From assembly GCF_003788695.1 (NCBI RefSeq), contig NZ_RARA01000025.1, positions 78,662-96,389 of the forward strand: a DNA stretch of 17,728 bases, read 5' to 3'. The stretch is from Candidatus Cardinium hertigii (GTDB lineage: Bacteria; Bacteroidota; Bacteroidia; Cytophagales_A; Amoebophilaceae). A program made the translations under genes and the position numbers. The notes beneath the pieces were generated by a model. The model was not told where the DNA came from and made no database searches. It worked only from the letters and a program-made list of their open reading frames with translations. Below are positions 1 through 7,731 of this stretch, piece by piece (positions within the stretch are counted from its first letter, which is position 1; each line of letters opens with the position of its first letter).

Positions 1-222
1 AAAGCATTATGGAAATCCTTAGAGGATCCTTTAACTATACCCTTAACGAATAACCATGCTGAAAGGCAAATTAGACATTATGTAGTCTATCGCAAGAATG
101 CTTACTTTACCCAATCTGAACGGGGAAATAGATTCTTGGAAAGAATAATTTCTCTCTATCTATCCTGGAAGCAACAAAAGCTAAATCCTTTCCATATTCT
201 TTCCCAGATTATAGAGACTTAG
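1..222 (+). CDS. IS66-type transposase, C-terminal part (cut by window edge)
   Basis: The plus-strand frame is open from base 1 and ends at TAG 220-222, giving 73 residues of the C-terminus of a DDE transposase. The stretch around residues 17-42 reads TNNHAERQIRHYVVYRKNAY followed by FTQSERG. This is the signature around the last catalytic acidic residue of the IS66 family, with the Glu of HAER near residue 21. A terminal helix follows (LSWKQQKLNPF). The stop lies 21 bases before a terminal inverted repeat ending TGAACGGATAC at 243, as expected for a transposase reaching close to the end of its element. The N-terminus and the rest of the catalytic domain lie outside the window, so whether the gene is intact cannot be judged. 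Confidence 0.85.
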   Translation, partial: KALWKSLEDPLTIPLTNNHAERQIRHYVVYRKNAYFTQSERGNRFLERIISLYLSWKQQKLNPFHILSQIIET

Positions 223-243
223 GCCACTCCACTGAACGGATAC
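1..243 (+). mobile_element. Right end of an IS66-like insertion sequence
   Basis: The element carries the transposase end and closes at 243 with ACTGAACGGATAC. On the opposite strand its first bases read GTATCCGTTCAGTGGAGTGG, nearly the same as the left end of the non-autonomous element at 3643 (one C/T difference) and closely related to those at 4626, 10090 and 13142. The shared end makes this transposase family the likely driver of those elements. The left end and target duplication are outside the window. Confidence 0.75.
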
Positions 244-943
244 GCACGAGGGTGAAGTGCACGCAGCATAGTACCCACTATGCGAGTACACTGAATCCCG
301 AAGCGGAACATAGCCAGCTTTTCAAAGACGAAGAGACGATTACTCAATGGATTTGGAAAGCTGGCAAGGCGCGCGAGGGTGAAGCGCACGCAGCATAGTA
401 GAACTATGCGAGTTCGCCCCATGATGTATATACATACATCATGGGGACCCCAAGTACGCTGAATCCCGAAGCGGAACATAGCCAGATTTTCAAAGACGAA
501 GAGTAAGCTCAAACAGGCTGATTTTCTACATTGCTCTCAGACTGAATTTTTCTAATCACAGCTTTGTTCAAGGCGAGACCGTTGCAATAGGAAACAAAAA
601 TTTAATAAAAGAAATAAGCGTCTACCTAATCATTACTAAAAAGTCTTTAAAAGTACATAAAAAATAATATTTTAGTGCTGTAAACGTACAAAAATGTACA
701 AGTTACATCTAGATTTCTATAAAAAATACGTTGCCATTTTTCTATTGCAACGGCCTCAAGGCGCGTTTTTTATAAACTTATATTATTGCACTATTTCTAA
801 TTGGCTACACGACTGAACGGATACGACTGAATTTTTCTAGTCACAGCTTTGTTCAAGGCGCATTTTTTAAGATCTAGTATTATTGCGCTATTGCTAATGG
901 GTGTGAACACAGATACGTATAGGCCACATGACTGAACGGATAC
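244..943 (-). repeat. Mosaic of truncated foldback-element copies
   Basis: This gene-free stretch is built from minus-strand pieces of the element seen whole at 4626-5184. Two incomplete copies of its central hairpin region stand in tandem at 244-336 and 340-520, each with CTGAATCCCGAAGCGGAAC. The second contains the palindrome around 418-447 (CCCCATGATGTATATACATA then CATCATGGGG). Two left ends follow, closing with TGAACGGATAC at 824 and 943. The segment ACTGAATTTTTCTA(A/G)TCACAG occurs at 541 and again near 828, so the left end was duplicated. Open frames here recur only because the DNA repeats and are not credible genes. Confidence 0.75.
576..755. mobile_element. 180-bp inverted-repeat element (MITE-like), single copy
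   Basis: The ends match inverted: CCGTTGCAATAG near 579-590 and CTATTGCAACGG near 742-753. The direct repeat TCAAGGCG flanks the insertion at 568-575 and 756-763, consistent with an 8-bp target duplication. It sits inside a broken foldback element, and removing it plus one duplication restores the sequence expected from the other copies. No reading frame of note lies inside. Its ends resemble neither the foldback family nor the 92-bp element, so a third transposition system is implied. Confidence 0.65.
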
Positions 944-1239
944 CGTATACTACCATTAGGGATTATCGAAAGTTTTGTATCGATATATTAAGAATAAAAT
1001 TAAGAGCAAGGGCTAGTATGCTGTTTGGCTACTTAGGACATTAGATCCTATAAAAAAGATTAAACAACTAGCCCTAATAAAATAAGTGATAAAAATCAGA
1101 CAGTATCAGCATATTAAGCGTTGAATTATTTCAATGCGCTTATATTTACGAGTTTTTGCGATTTTGATTCTTACCTATATACCTATTTTATTTGCTCTTA
1201 ATAATAAAATTTAAACATAAATTAACTATAAACCAAATT
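944..1239. other. Intergenic, no confident gene
   Basis: This is AT-rich sequence without recognisable repeats. The only frame worth naming is plus-strand 1135-1218, 27 residues beginning MRLYLRVFAILILTYIPILF, hydrophobic like a signal or membrane segment. It could be a tiny membrane peptide or the remnant of a lost gene. There is no independent support for expression. Confidence 0.4.
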
Positions 1240-1365
1240 TTGCTTGATCAAAAAGTAGCTTTAAAAGAAGTAGCTTCTAAATAAATGGATAAAATCATTA
1301 ATTATCAAATATTAGCCATTTGCTATAATCTATAAAATATGGCTACCATGCAAGTGAACGGATTC
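1240..1365 (+). repeat. Right-end fragment of a foldback element
   Basis: It contains the conserved right-end sequence of the family: a decayed form of the GATCAAG hairpin, AGTAGCTTTAAAAGAAGTAG, ATGGATAAAATCAT, the TTAGCCATTTGCTATAATCT block, and finally CAAGTGAACGGATTC. The last 11 bases differ from TGAACGGATAC at one position. It ends 34 bases beyond the stop codon of the ankyrin gene. Confidence 0.7.
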
Positions 1366-1399
1366 GTTTAGGTGTGTGGCCGTGAGATGCACGCTTTTC

Positions 1400-3499
1400 C
1401 TACATTACCACACATGAAGATTTACTGCATAAATCCCTTAACTCTCTAGCGCTATTTAATAATCCACTGGCCACTCTTTCGTATTCCATAGCTTGATCTG
1501 GATTTATTTTTTCCACATAATCACGTAATTGAGGTAACTGCGTACCACTTTGGGTAACTTGTCCTGTAGCATTCAAATATAAATCGGTTGTTATAAACTT
1601 GCATATATCCCATATTTCATTAGGAAGATGCGAGTGTAAACTCTCAGAATTCTGATTAGTAGGCGTATTTCTTTGCTTAAACTTATTATTCTGTAGTAAA
1701 TACCCAAGTATACGCTTCTCTACTATATGAGAACCATCTCTGCTATTTAAAAGGTTAATCCCATAACAGTTGCGTATAAAGACAAGATATGCATAATCTT
1801 CAGGCGAGTATCCTTGCTTATTTTCAATGTCTTTCCTAGCACTGCAACGCTCTAAGAGCTTAACGGTATTTAGCTGACGACTTCTTGTAAACTTATGATA
1901 GCTTCCAATAAACCTACAACATTGCCTATAGGCTATATGCAACGCAGTATTTCCATCATCGTTTTGAGCATCTACCTTAACACCCGCATTTAATAAAAGC
2001 TCTATTCCATCTAAGTCACTTTGTTTCGACGCCCAATGCAAAGCAGCAATGCCCCATTTATTTTGTTTGTTTATCTTGTTGCCCCTATCCAATAATAGCT
2101 TAACCATATTTGCGTGCCTATGTTTAACTGCGTACTCTAGCGGCATCATCTGCTTTTTGTTCTGCATATCTATTTTAGCACCGTTATCTAATAATAGTTC
2201 AACTAAATTTTCTCTACCATCGATAGCTGCTAAATGCAACGCAGTATTTCCATCATTGTTTTGAATGTTTATCTGATCTATCTGGTTTATCTGTATAAGC
2301 TTATTTAATAACAGTTGAGCTATATTTTCTTGATTATATTTAACTGCCAAATGCAACGCAGTATTTCCATCTTTGTTCCGAATGTTTATTTTAGCACCGT
2401 TATCTAATAATAGCTCAGTTAAATTTTCTATACCATGTATAGCTGCTAAATGCAACGCAGTATTTCCATCATTGTTTTGAATGTTTATCTGATCTATCTG
2501 GTTTATCTGTATAAGCTTATTTAATAATAGCTGAACTATATTTTGAGCTATATTTTCTTGATTATATTTAACTACCAAATGTAACGCAGTATTTCCATCT
2601 TTGTTCCGAATGTTTATTTTAGCACCGCTATCTAATAATAGCCCAACCAAATTTTTCATGCCATATTCAACTGCCAAATGCAACACAGTATTTCCATCTT
2701 TGTTCTGAATGTTTATCTGTTCTATCTGGTTTATCTCTATAAGCTTATTTAATAATAGCTGAACTATATTTTGAGCTATATTTTCTTGATTATATTTAAC
2801 TGCCCAATGTAAAACGGTATCCCGTTCACCTTGGTTCCTATAATGTATACTTGCATTATAGGACAATAATAGTTCTGCTATATCGCAGTGACCGTGTTTA
2901 ACTGCCCAATGCAAAGCTGTATGCCACAATTTATCGTAACTATTTTTATTTGCCTGACTTTCTAATAAAAGCTTCGCTATATCGTACTTACCATATATAG
3001 CTGCCAGATGCAAAGCAGTATATCCATCTTTATCGATAGCCTCAATGTTTGCACCTTTATCTAATAATACCTCAGCCACATATGTGCGACCATATCTAGT
3101 GGCTGTATGCAACAATGTACTATTTCTTACCTTATCATGCTTGATTATGTCTGGACTATCTTTCGGTATTTTTTCGATACAATCCATACAGCCAGCATAG
3201 GCTGCCATATGTAACTTATCGCTATTAAACGCAGCAAGCGGAGACGCATTTTTACAGATACAATCAGATTGTGAAGCCCTTACTACGGTTTCTTGTGTAG
3301 AAATATTTTGCCCATTTGCATCCTGCGTATGCTTCATGCCATTTTTGAGATTTGTGCAACTATAGGTAATGAAACAGCTATACCATATTGCCGGATACAT
3401 ATACCAATTTACTGTAGATCGCCGCCTACAACCTTTTTTATATATTGAATGCACAAACATCATAACTATAATTTTAATATTTTTATTAATTAAATACAT
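1400..3499 (-). CDS. Ankyrin-repeat protein with F-box-like motif and C-terminal CaaX box
   Basis: A 699-residue protein. Residues 93-123 form a degenerate first ankyrin repeat and about 124-590 hold some 13 more (DGNTALHLAA...LLLDNGAKINIRN type). Residues 224-448 are three tandem double-repeats. After the repeats, residues 621-642 read LHSHLPNEIWDICKFI then TTDLYL, resembling an F-box or the PRANC motif of poxviral ankyrin proteins (LPxEIxxxI). The protein ends LCSKSSCVVM. C696-V-V-M699 is a CaaX box identical to that of N-Ras, and C691 lies five residues upstream, like the palmitoylated Cys of N-Ras. The N-terminus is uncertain: M1, M13, M14, M34 and M55 are all possible, and residues 34-48 are hydrophobic with several Cys, perhaps a poor secretion signal. 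Likely a secreted effector binding host proteins. The repeats are certain, the F-box is moderate, and prenylation is inferred. Confidence 0.9.
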   Translation of the reverse strand: MYLINKNIKIIVMMFVHSIYKKGCRRRSTVNWYMYPAIWYSCFITYSCTNLKNGMKHTQDANGQNISTQETVVRASQSDCICKNASPLAAFNSDKLHMAAYAGCMDCIEKIPKDSPDIIKHDKVRNSTLLHTATRYGRTYVAEVLLDKGANIEAIDKDGYTALHLAAIYGKYDIAKLLLESQANKNSYDKLWHTALHWAVKHGHCDIAELLLSYNASIHYRNQGERDTVLHWAVKYNQENIAQNIVQLLLNKLIEINQIEQINIQNKDGNTVLHLAVEYGMKNLVGLLLDSGAKINIRNKDGNTALHLVVKYNQENIAQNIVQLLLNKLIQINQIDQINIQNNDGNTALHLAAIHGIENLTELLLDNGAKINIRNKDGNTALHLAVKYNQENIAQLLLNKLIQINQIDQINIQNNDGNTALHLAAIDGRENLVELLLDNGAKIDMQNKKQMMPLEYAVKHRHANMVKLLLDRGNKINKQNKWGIAALHWASKQSDLDGIELLLNAGVKVDAQNDDGNTALHIAYRQCCRFIGSYHKFTRSRQLNTVKLLERCSARKDIENKQGYSPEDYAYLVFIRNCYGINLLNSRDGSHIVEKRILGYLLQNNKFKQRNTPTNQNSESLHSHLPNEIWDICKFITTDLYLNATGQVTQSGTQLPQLRDYVEKINPDQAMEYERVASGLLNSARELRDLCSKSSCVVM
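2156..2830 (-). repeat. Three tandem coding repeats inside the ankyrin gene
   Basis: Three head-to-tail units of 231, 228 and 216 bp (2600-2830, 2372-2599, 2156-2371) each encode two ankyrin repeats: a long one containing KYNQENIAQ and LLLNKLI, then a standard one containing ENL and NGAKI. The last unit lacks a 12-bp stretch that makes NIAQNIVQ in the first two, a small slippage event. The close similarity points to recent expansion or ongoing homogenisation of this part of the binding surface. Confidence 0.85.
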
Positions 3500-3642
3500 T
3501 AAACATCTATATTAATATTTAATAAATTAAATATGCATACAATTGTCTAACATGGACTTTTATTTATGTAGGTAAGCAAACTACCATACAAGCCTATAGT
3601 AAAAGGTAAGGATTATCTAAGCTTAAAGCAAATAAAGTGGCC
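3500..3642. promoter_or_regulatory. Upstream region of the ankyrin gene
   Basis: This very AT-rich spacer lies between the ankyrin start and the foldback fragment at 3643. It must hold the minus-strand promoter of the ankyrin gene if the first Met is used. No clear Bacteroidota promoter pair (TTTG with TAnnTTTG) could be assigned by eye. Confidence 0.3.
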
Positions 3643-3836
3643 GTATCTGTTCAGTGGAGTGGTCTATGCGTATTCCTGTTCGTATCCATTAGAAATAGTG
3701 CAATAATGCAAGATCATAAAAATACGCCTTGAAAAAACTGTAGAAAGGAAAGAAAGGAAAAAAATCAAAAGAAAATCAATTTATCTGAGCTCCGTAGGAG
3801 CGAGATTTGATTTTTGGTTTTTTTCTTTCTTTTTTA
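3643..3836 (+). repeat. Left part of a foldback element, stem type II
   Basis: It begins GTATCTGTTCAGTGGAGTGG (one change from the family end) and runs through CGCCTTGAAAAAACTG into a long A-rich arm and its T-rich partner. The two flank a small hairpin, GAGCTCC-gta-GGAGCGAG. It matches 13142-13340 closely but lacks the right half and right end. It lies between two divergent genes, 50 bases before the first possible start of the RING gene. Confidence 0.75.
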
Positions 3837-3885
3837 TACTAGGTATATTTAATCAAAGTAACTAGCAGGTGGGGGATCCCACGCA

Positions 3886-4596
3886 ATGCTCAACCATATA
3901 TTCATCCATAACAACATAACAACACTACTACTCATACTCAATATGAAAATAAATGTGATCAACCAATTATGGTATTGCTATTTTTTTATATCGCTATTAT
4001 TTATGGGATGTAGCAAATCTGCTTGTCCATATAACATAGATAAGATTAATACACAAGACAATAAAGATAATAATTTACCAACAAGAAATATAAATTCGCA
4101 AATAGTTCCTGAAGGATTACCAGCAGAAGATGATGCAGCGATAGAAAAGCAATTTATTGAGGAAATAAGCCATGCTTATGTGTATAATAATAAAAAAAAT
4201 GAAAGTTGGTGGTCTCCAGATCAACTAGTTGTATATACACTACGTATGCAGGCGATTAATCTAGGGTGGTCCTTAGCAAGAGAGGCATATATCAATGGAG
4301 CGTATGGATCTTTTCTATGTGGGGTGGGAATAAACATAGCCGTATTCTATGTAACACATATGGTACCTTCGTTAAAAAGAAAAACGGAAAACGAAAGATG
4401 TAAAAATAATATACAGAGATTAATTCAGGGTATACGAGAAAAACATCCCATGAGGTGGTCCCAGTTGGATCCAACATGTAGTATATGTATAAATGAACAA
4501 GATACGCAACCTATTCAATGTGGCCATTATTTTCATGCAGCATGTATTGCACGCTGGTGGCAGGAGCATCCACGATGTCCAATATGTAACCAGTAA
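3886..4596 (+). CDS. RING-H2 finger protein with lipoprotein-like N-terminus
   Basis: Up to 236 residues; the more likely start is M20 (3943), which begins MKINVINQLWYCYFFISLLF followed by MGC, a Sec signal with a lipobox-like FMGC (C42). A second hydrophobic stretch lies at about 140-160. The C-terminus is a complete RING-H2: C198-x2-C201-x10-C212-x-H214-x2-H217-x2-C220-x10-C231-x2-C234, all eight zinc ligands in place, with Trp224-Trp225 and Pro232 in the region that usually contacts E2 enzymes. RING-H2 domains are typically ubiquitin E3 ligases, and bacteria lack ubiquitin, so a role toward the host is inferred. The stop follows two residues after the last Cys. It is divergent from the ankyrin gene, separated by a repeat fragment. 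The middle 50-140 is unrecognised. Confidence 0.85.
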   Translation: MLNHIFIHNNITTLLLILNMKINVINQLWYCYFFISLLFMGCSKSACPYNIDKINTQDNKDNNLPTRNINSQIVPEGLPAEDDAAIEKQFIEEISHAYVYNNKKNESWWSPDQLVVYTLRMQAINLGWSLAREAYINGAYGSFLCGVGINIAVFYVTHMVPSLKRKTENERCKNNIQRLIQGIREKHPMRWSQLDPTCSICINEQDTQPIQCGHYFHAACIARWWQEHPRCPICNQ

Positions 4597-4625
4597 CACA
4601 AATAATAAGGAATGTGTTTGCCTAA

Positions 4626-5184
4626 GTATCCGTTCAGTCATGTGGCCTATACGTATCTGTGTTCACATCAATTAGAAATAGCGCAATAATATTAGATCGT
4701 AAAAAATGCGCCTTGAACAAAGCTGTGATTAGAAAATTTCAGTTTGAAAGTTAGTAGAAAATCAGCCTGTTTGAGCCTACTCTTCGTCTTTGAAAAGCTG
4801 GCTGTGTTCCGCTTCGGGATTCAGCGTACTTGGGGTCCCCGTGATGTATGTACATACATCATGGGGCGAACTCACATAGTGGGTACTATGCTGCGTGCGC
4901 TTCACCCTCGCGCGCCTTGCCAGCTTTCCAAATCCATTGAGTGACCATAGAGAGCGAGTTCTGATTTTCAGCTTTCAGACTGGAATTTTCAACAGCTTTG
5001 TTCACCAGCGCTTGATTTTTTTTGGCTACTTTTTTTGATCAAGCAAAAAAAGTAGCTGTAAAAGAAGTAGTTGTTTAAAACAAAGAAGTAGTTTTTAAAA
5101 AAAATGGATAAAATCATCATTTATCAAATATTAGCCATTTGCTATAATCTATAAAATACGGCTGCTACGCAGGTGAACGGATAC
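4626..5184 (+). mobile_element. Complete non-autonomous foldback element, stem type I (559 bp)
   Basis: The ends are inverted: GTATCCGTTCA at 4626 and TGAACGGATAC at 5174-5184. Inside, arms at about 4708-4769 and 4961-5011 pair imperfectly (GAACAAAGCTG with CAGCTTTGTTC, AGAAAATCAG with CTGATTTTC). The loop region holds smaller hairpins: CCCCGTGATGTATGTACATA then CATCATGGGG near 4837-4866, and CATAGTGGGTACTATG near 4874-4889. No transposase is encoded. No clear 8-bp duplication is visible (TTGCCTAA before, AATATTTC after), so it may be old or rearranged. A further decayed right end, CACGCAAGTGAACGAATAT, follows at about 5197-5215. Confidence 0.8.
5025..5056. terminator. Hairpin in the foldback-element right half, possible bidirectional terminator
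   Basis: GCTACTTTTTTTG (5025-5037) and CAAAAAAAGTAGC (5044-5056) form a perfect 13-bp stem with loop ATCAAG. The same structure occurs at about 10447-10477 and 13360-13391, and truncated at 15601-15627. A run of T precedes the stem on the plus strand. Termination in either direction is possible, but the weak A/T stem makes this uncertain. Confidence 0.35.
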
Positions 5185-5287
5185 AATATTTCTATCACGC
5201 AAGTGAACGAATATATTAATATTGTATTGTAGCAAAAATCGAAAACGTTACCAATACATAAGGGAATGGTTGCCCCTAAATATCATT

Positions 5288-5555
5288 TTAAACTTTAATT
5301 TCAACTTCTACACCACTAGGTAGTTCTAATTTCATTAGCGCATCTACTGCCTTTGAACTATTGGAATAGATGTCTATTAACCTTTTATGGGTACAAAGCT
5401 GAAACTGTTCTCTTGACTTCTTATCTATATGGAAGCGGTATTGGACCATTTACGACTGTTCGGGTTGCCTTTACAGCTTTAACGATATTTTCTGCTGATT
5501 TATCCAATAGAATAGAATCGAATGATTTAAGTTTAATGCGAATTTTTTGATTCAT
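5288..5555 (-). pseudogene. rpsJ: 30S ribosomal protein S10, broken by a small deletion
   Basis: From ATG at 5553-5555 the minus strand reads [20 protein letters not shown] and on to GPIPLP, the first 42 residues of S10. It then runs out of frame to TAA. One base-shift away the rest of S10 resumes at KKSREQFQL and continues to [11 protein letters not shown] with a stop at 5288-5290. Compared with about 101 residues in the family, the segment normally reading T-x-FTVLxSPHVN is missing, a net loss of about 38 bases. S10 is essential, so an intact copy should exist elsewhere. Position 31 bases after fusA matches the Bacteroidota str-S10 order, but rplC does not follow; a mobile element does. Confidence 0.85.
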
Positions 5556-5586
5556 ATGTTTTATTGCAATAATATAGATATATATT

Positions 5587-7731
5587 TTATACCGTTATGC
5601 CTTTTACTTTATTGATAATACCCTCTGCTAAGTTTTTAGGAACGGGTTCATAATGCGAAAAAGTCAATGAAGCAGAAGCCCTACCTGAAGTAATGGTTCT
5701 TAGGTCAGTAACATAACCAAACAGTTCTGCCAATGGCACATCTGCTTTAACCATTTGCAACCCAATTTTACTGCTCATTCCTTTCATAATCCCTCTTCTT
5801 CTATTAAGATCACCTGTTACTGGACCTGTAAATTCATCAGGGGTAGCTACTTCTATAGACATAATGGGTTCTAGTAGCACAGGAGAAGCTTTCTGGGCAG
5901 CTGCCCTAAATCCAACCCTAGCGGCTAATTCAAATGATAAGGAATCGGAGTCAACCTCATGATAAGAACCATGGAAAATTTTAACGCGCATGGATTCTAC
6001 AGGATAGTTTGCCAATGGACCATTATCCATAGCCATGGTAAATCCTTTTTGAATAGATGGGATAAATTCCTTAGGAATAACCCCTCCAACAATCTTGTTC
6101 ACAAATTCTAATCCGGGCTGAATCGGTTCTTCTCCAATCTTTTCTCTAGGTCCTATTTCAAAAGAAATATCTGCAAACTTACCTCTACCACCTGTTTGTT
6201 TTTTGTACACTTCCTTGTGTGTTATGGTAGTGGTAAGCGCTTCCTTATAGGCTACTTGCGGTGCGCCCTGGTTAATTTCAAGTTTAAATTCTCGTTTAAG
6301 GCGATCAATGATAATCTCTAAGTGCAGCTCACCCATCCCTTTTAGGATGGTTTGACCAGTTTCACTATTGGTTTCCATACGCAAAGTCGGATCTTCTTCC
6401 ATTAACTTGGCAATAGACATGGTTAACTTGTCTTGATCTGCTTGCTTTTTTGGCTCAATAGAATAACCAATTACCGGTTCTGGGAAGGTGATGGCTTCCA
6501 GTATAGCTTTATGCTTTTCACTTGTTAGGGTGTCCCCTGTTTTAATTTCCTTAAATCCTACAACCGCACAAATATCTCCTGCTTGTACCGTGTCAATGGG
6601 ATTTTGTTTATTGGCATGCATTTGCATCAAACGAGAAATTCGTTCTTTTTTACCTGTTCTATTGTTGTAAACGTAGGATCCAGCAGGTAAGGTACCCGCA
6701 TATACACGTAAAAAAGCAAGTCTACCTACAAAAGGATCCGTTGCAATTTTAAAAGCCAATGCGGTAAATGGTTCACTATTTTCTGGTTTTCTAAATGCTG
6801 TTTCGTTTGTATCTGGATGGATACAGGCTACTGGAGGTAAATCTAATGGAGAAGGAAGATACGCACATACTGCATCCAATAATGCTTGCACACCCTTATT
6901 TTTAAAAGCAGAACCACAGAGAACAGGAGAAAAAGAGAGATCCATAACAGCTTTTCGAACGGCTGCCCTGATCTCATCTGTGGTAATGGCTTTTGGATTG
7001 TCAAAGAATTTTTCCATAAGTCCTTCGTCATAACTGGCTACATTTTCAATCAATTTTTGACGCCATTCTTCAATAGTTTCTACTAAATCGTCAGGAATAG
7101 CTACTACCTGGTAGGTCATACCTAAATCATCCTCATTCCAAATCATTGCTTCATTGGTAATCAAATCCACAACTCCTTTAAATGCAGCTTCACTGCCAAT
7201 AGGAATTTGCAATGGAACAGGGTTAGTACCCAGCTTTTCCTTGATTTCATTGAGCGCATTAAAAAAGTTGGCACCAGCTCTATCCATTTTATTTATGAAA
7301 CAGATGCGTGGCACTTTATATTTGTCAGCTTGACGCCAAACAGTTTCAGACTGAGGCTCTACGCCACTTACGGCGCAAAATAAGGCAACTGCACCATCTA
7401 AGACACGTAAAGAACGTTCTACCTCAACCGTAAAATCTACGTGGCCAGGTGTATCGATAATGTTAATCTTGTAAGTTTGTGTTTTTTCATTTGATTTTCC
7501 TTGTATAGTAGGATATTTCCAAAATGTGGTAGTGGCAGCAGAGGTAATAGTAATCCCTCGTTCTTGCTCTTGAGCCATCCAATCCATGACTGCACCTCCA
7601 TCATGTACTTCGCCTATTTTGTGGGTAAGACCTGTATAGTACAGAATGCGTTCAGTTGTAGTAGTTTTACCGGCATCAATATGGGCCATGATGCCTATGT
7701 TTCTTAAAAATGTTAATTCGTTTGTTGCCAC
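5587..7731 (-). CDS. fusA: Elongation factor G
   Basis: A 714-residue EF-G, the GTPase that drives translocation of tRNA and mRNA on the ribosome. All G motifs are present: [11 protein letters not shown] (16-26), RGITI (58-62), DTPGH (93-97), NKMD (147-150) and GSAFKNKG in the G5 region (about 274-281). Domain IV keeps GSYHEVDS and the C-terminal [16 protein letters not shown] is typical. The start codon is GTG (7729-7731) and directly abuts the rpsG stop, with no base between them, which implies translational coupling. The sequence appears complete and functional. It is the third gene of the str operon and is followed by the rpsJ remnant; tuf is absent, as is usual in Bacteroidota. Confidence 0.97.
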   Translation of the reverse strand: MATNELTFLRNIGIMAHIDAGKTTTTERILYYTGLTHKIGEVHDGGAVMDWMAQEQERGITITSAATTTFWKYPTIQGKSNEKTQTYKINIIDTPGHVDFTVEVERSLRVLDGAVALFCAVSGVEPQSETVWRQADKYKVPRICFINKMDRAGANFFNALNEIKEKLGTNPVPLQIPIGSEAAFKGVVDLITNEAMIWNEDDLGMTYQVVAIPDDLVETIEEWRQKLIENVASYDEGLMEKFFDNPKAITTDEIRAAVRKAVMDLSFSPVLCGSAFKNKGVQALLDAVCAYLPSPLDLPPVACIHPDTNETAFRKPENSEPFTALAFKIATDPFVGRLAFLRVYAGTLPAGSYVYNNRTGKKERISRLMQMHANKQNPIDTVQAGDICAVVGFKEIKTGDTLTSEKHKAILEAITFPEPVIGYSIEPKKQADQDKLTMSIAKLMEEDPTLRMETNSETGQTILKGMGELHLEIIIDRLKREFKLEINQGAPQVAYKEALTTTITHKEVYKKQTGGRGKFADISFEIGPREKIGEEPIQPGLEFVNKIVGGVIPKEFIPSIQKGFTMAMDNGPLANYPVESMRVKIFHGSYHEVDSDSLSFELAARVGFRAAAQKASPVLLEPIMSIEVATPDEFTGPVTGDLNRRRGIMKGMSSKIGLQMVKADVPLAELFGYVTDLRTITSGRASASLTFSHYEPVPKNLAEGIINKVKGITV

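Noticed and set aside
219..512. 97-residue minus-strand frame, and the similar 4744-4944 plus-strand frame
   Set aside because: Both encode the same peptide (LFVFEKLA, FRFGIQ) only because they lie in the same hairpin region of the repeat family; the frame is broken in the 10090 copy.
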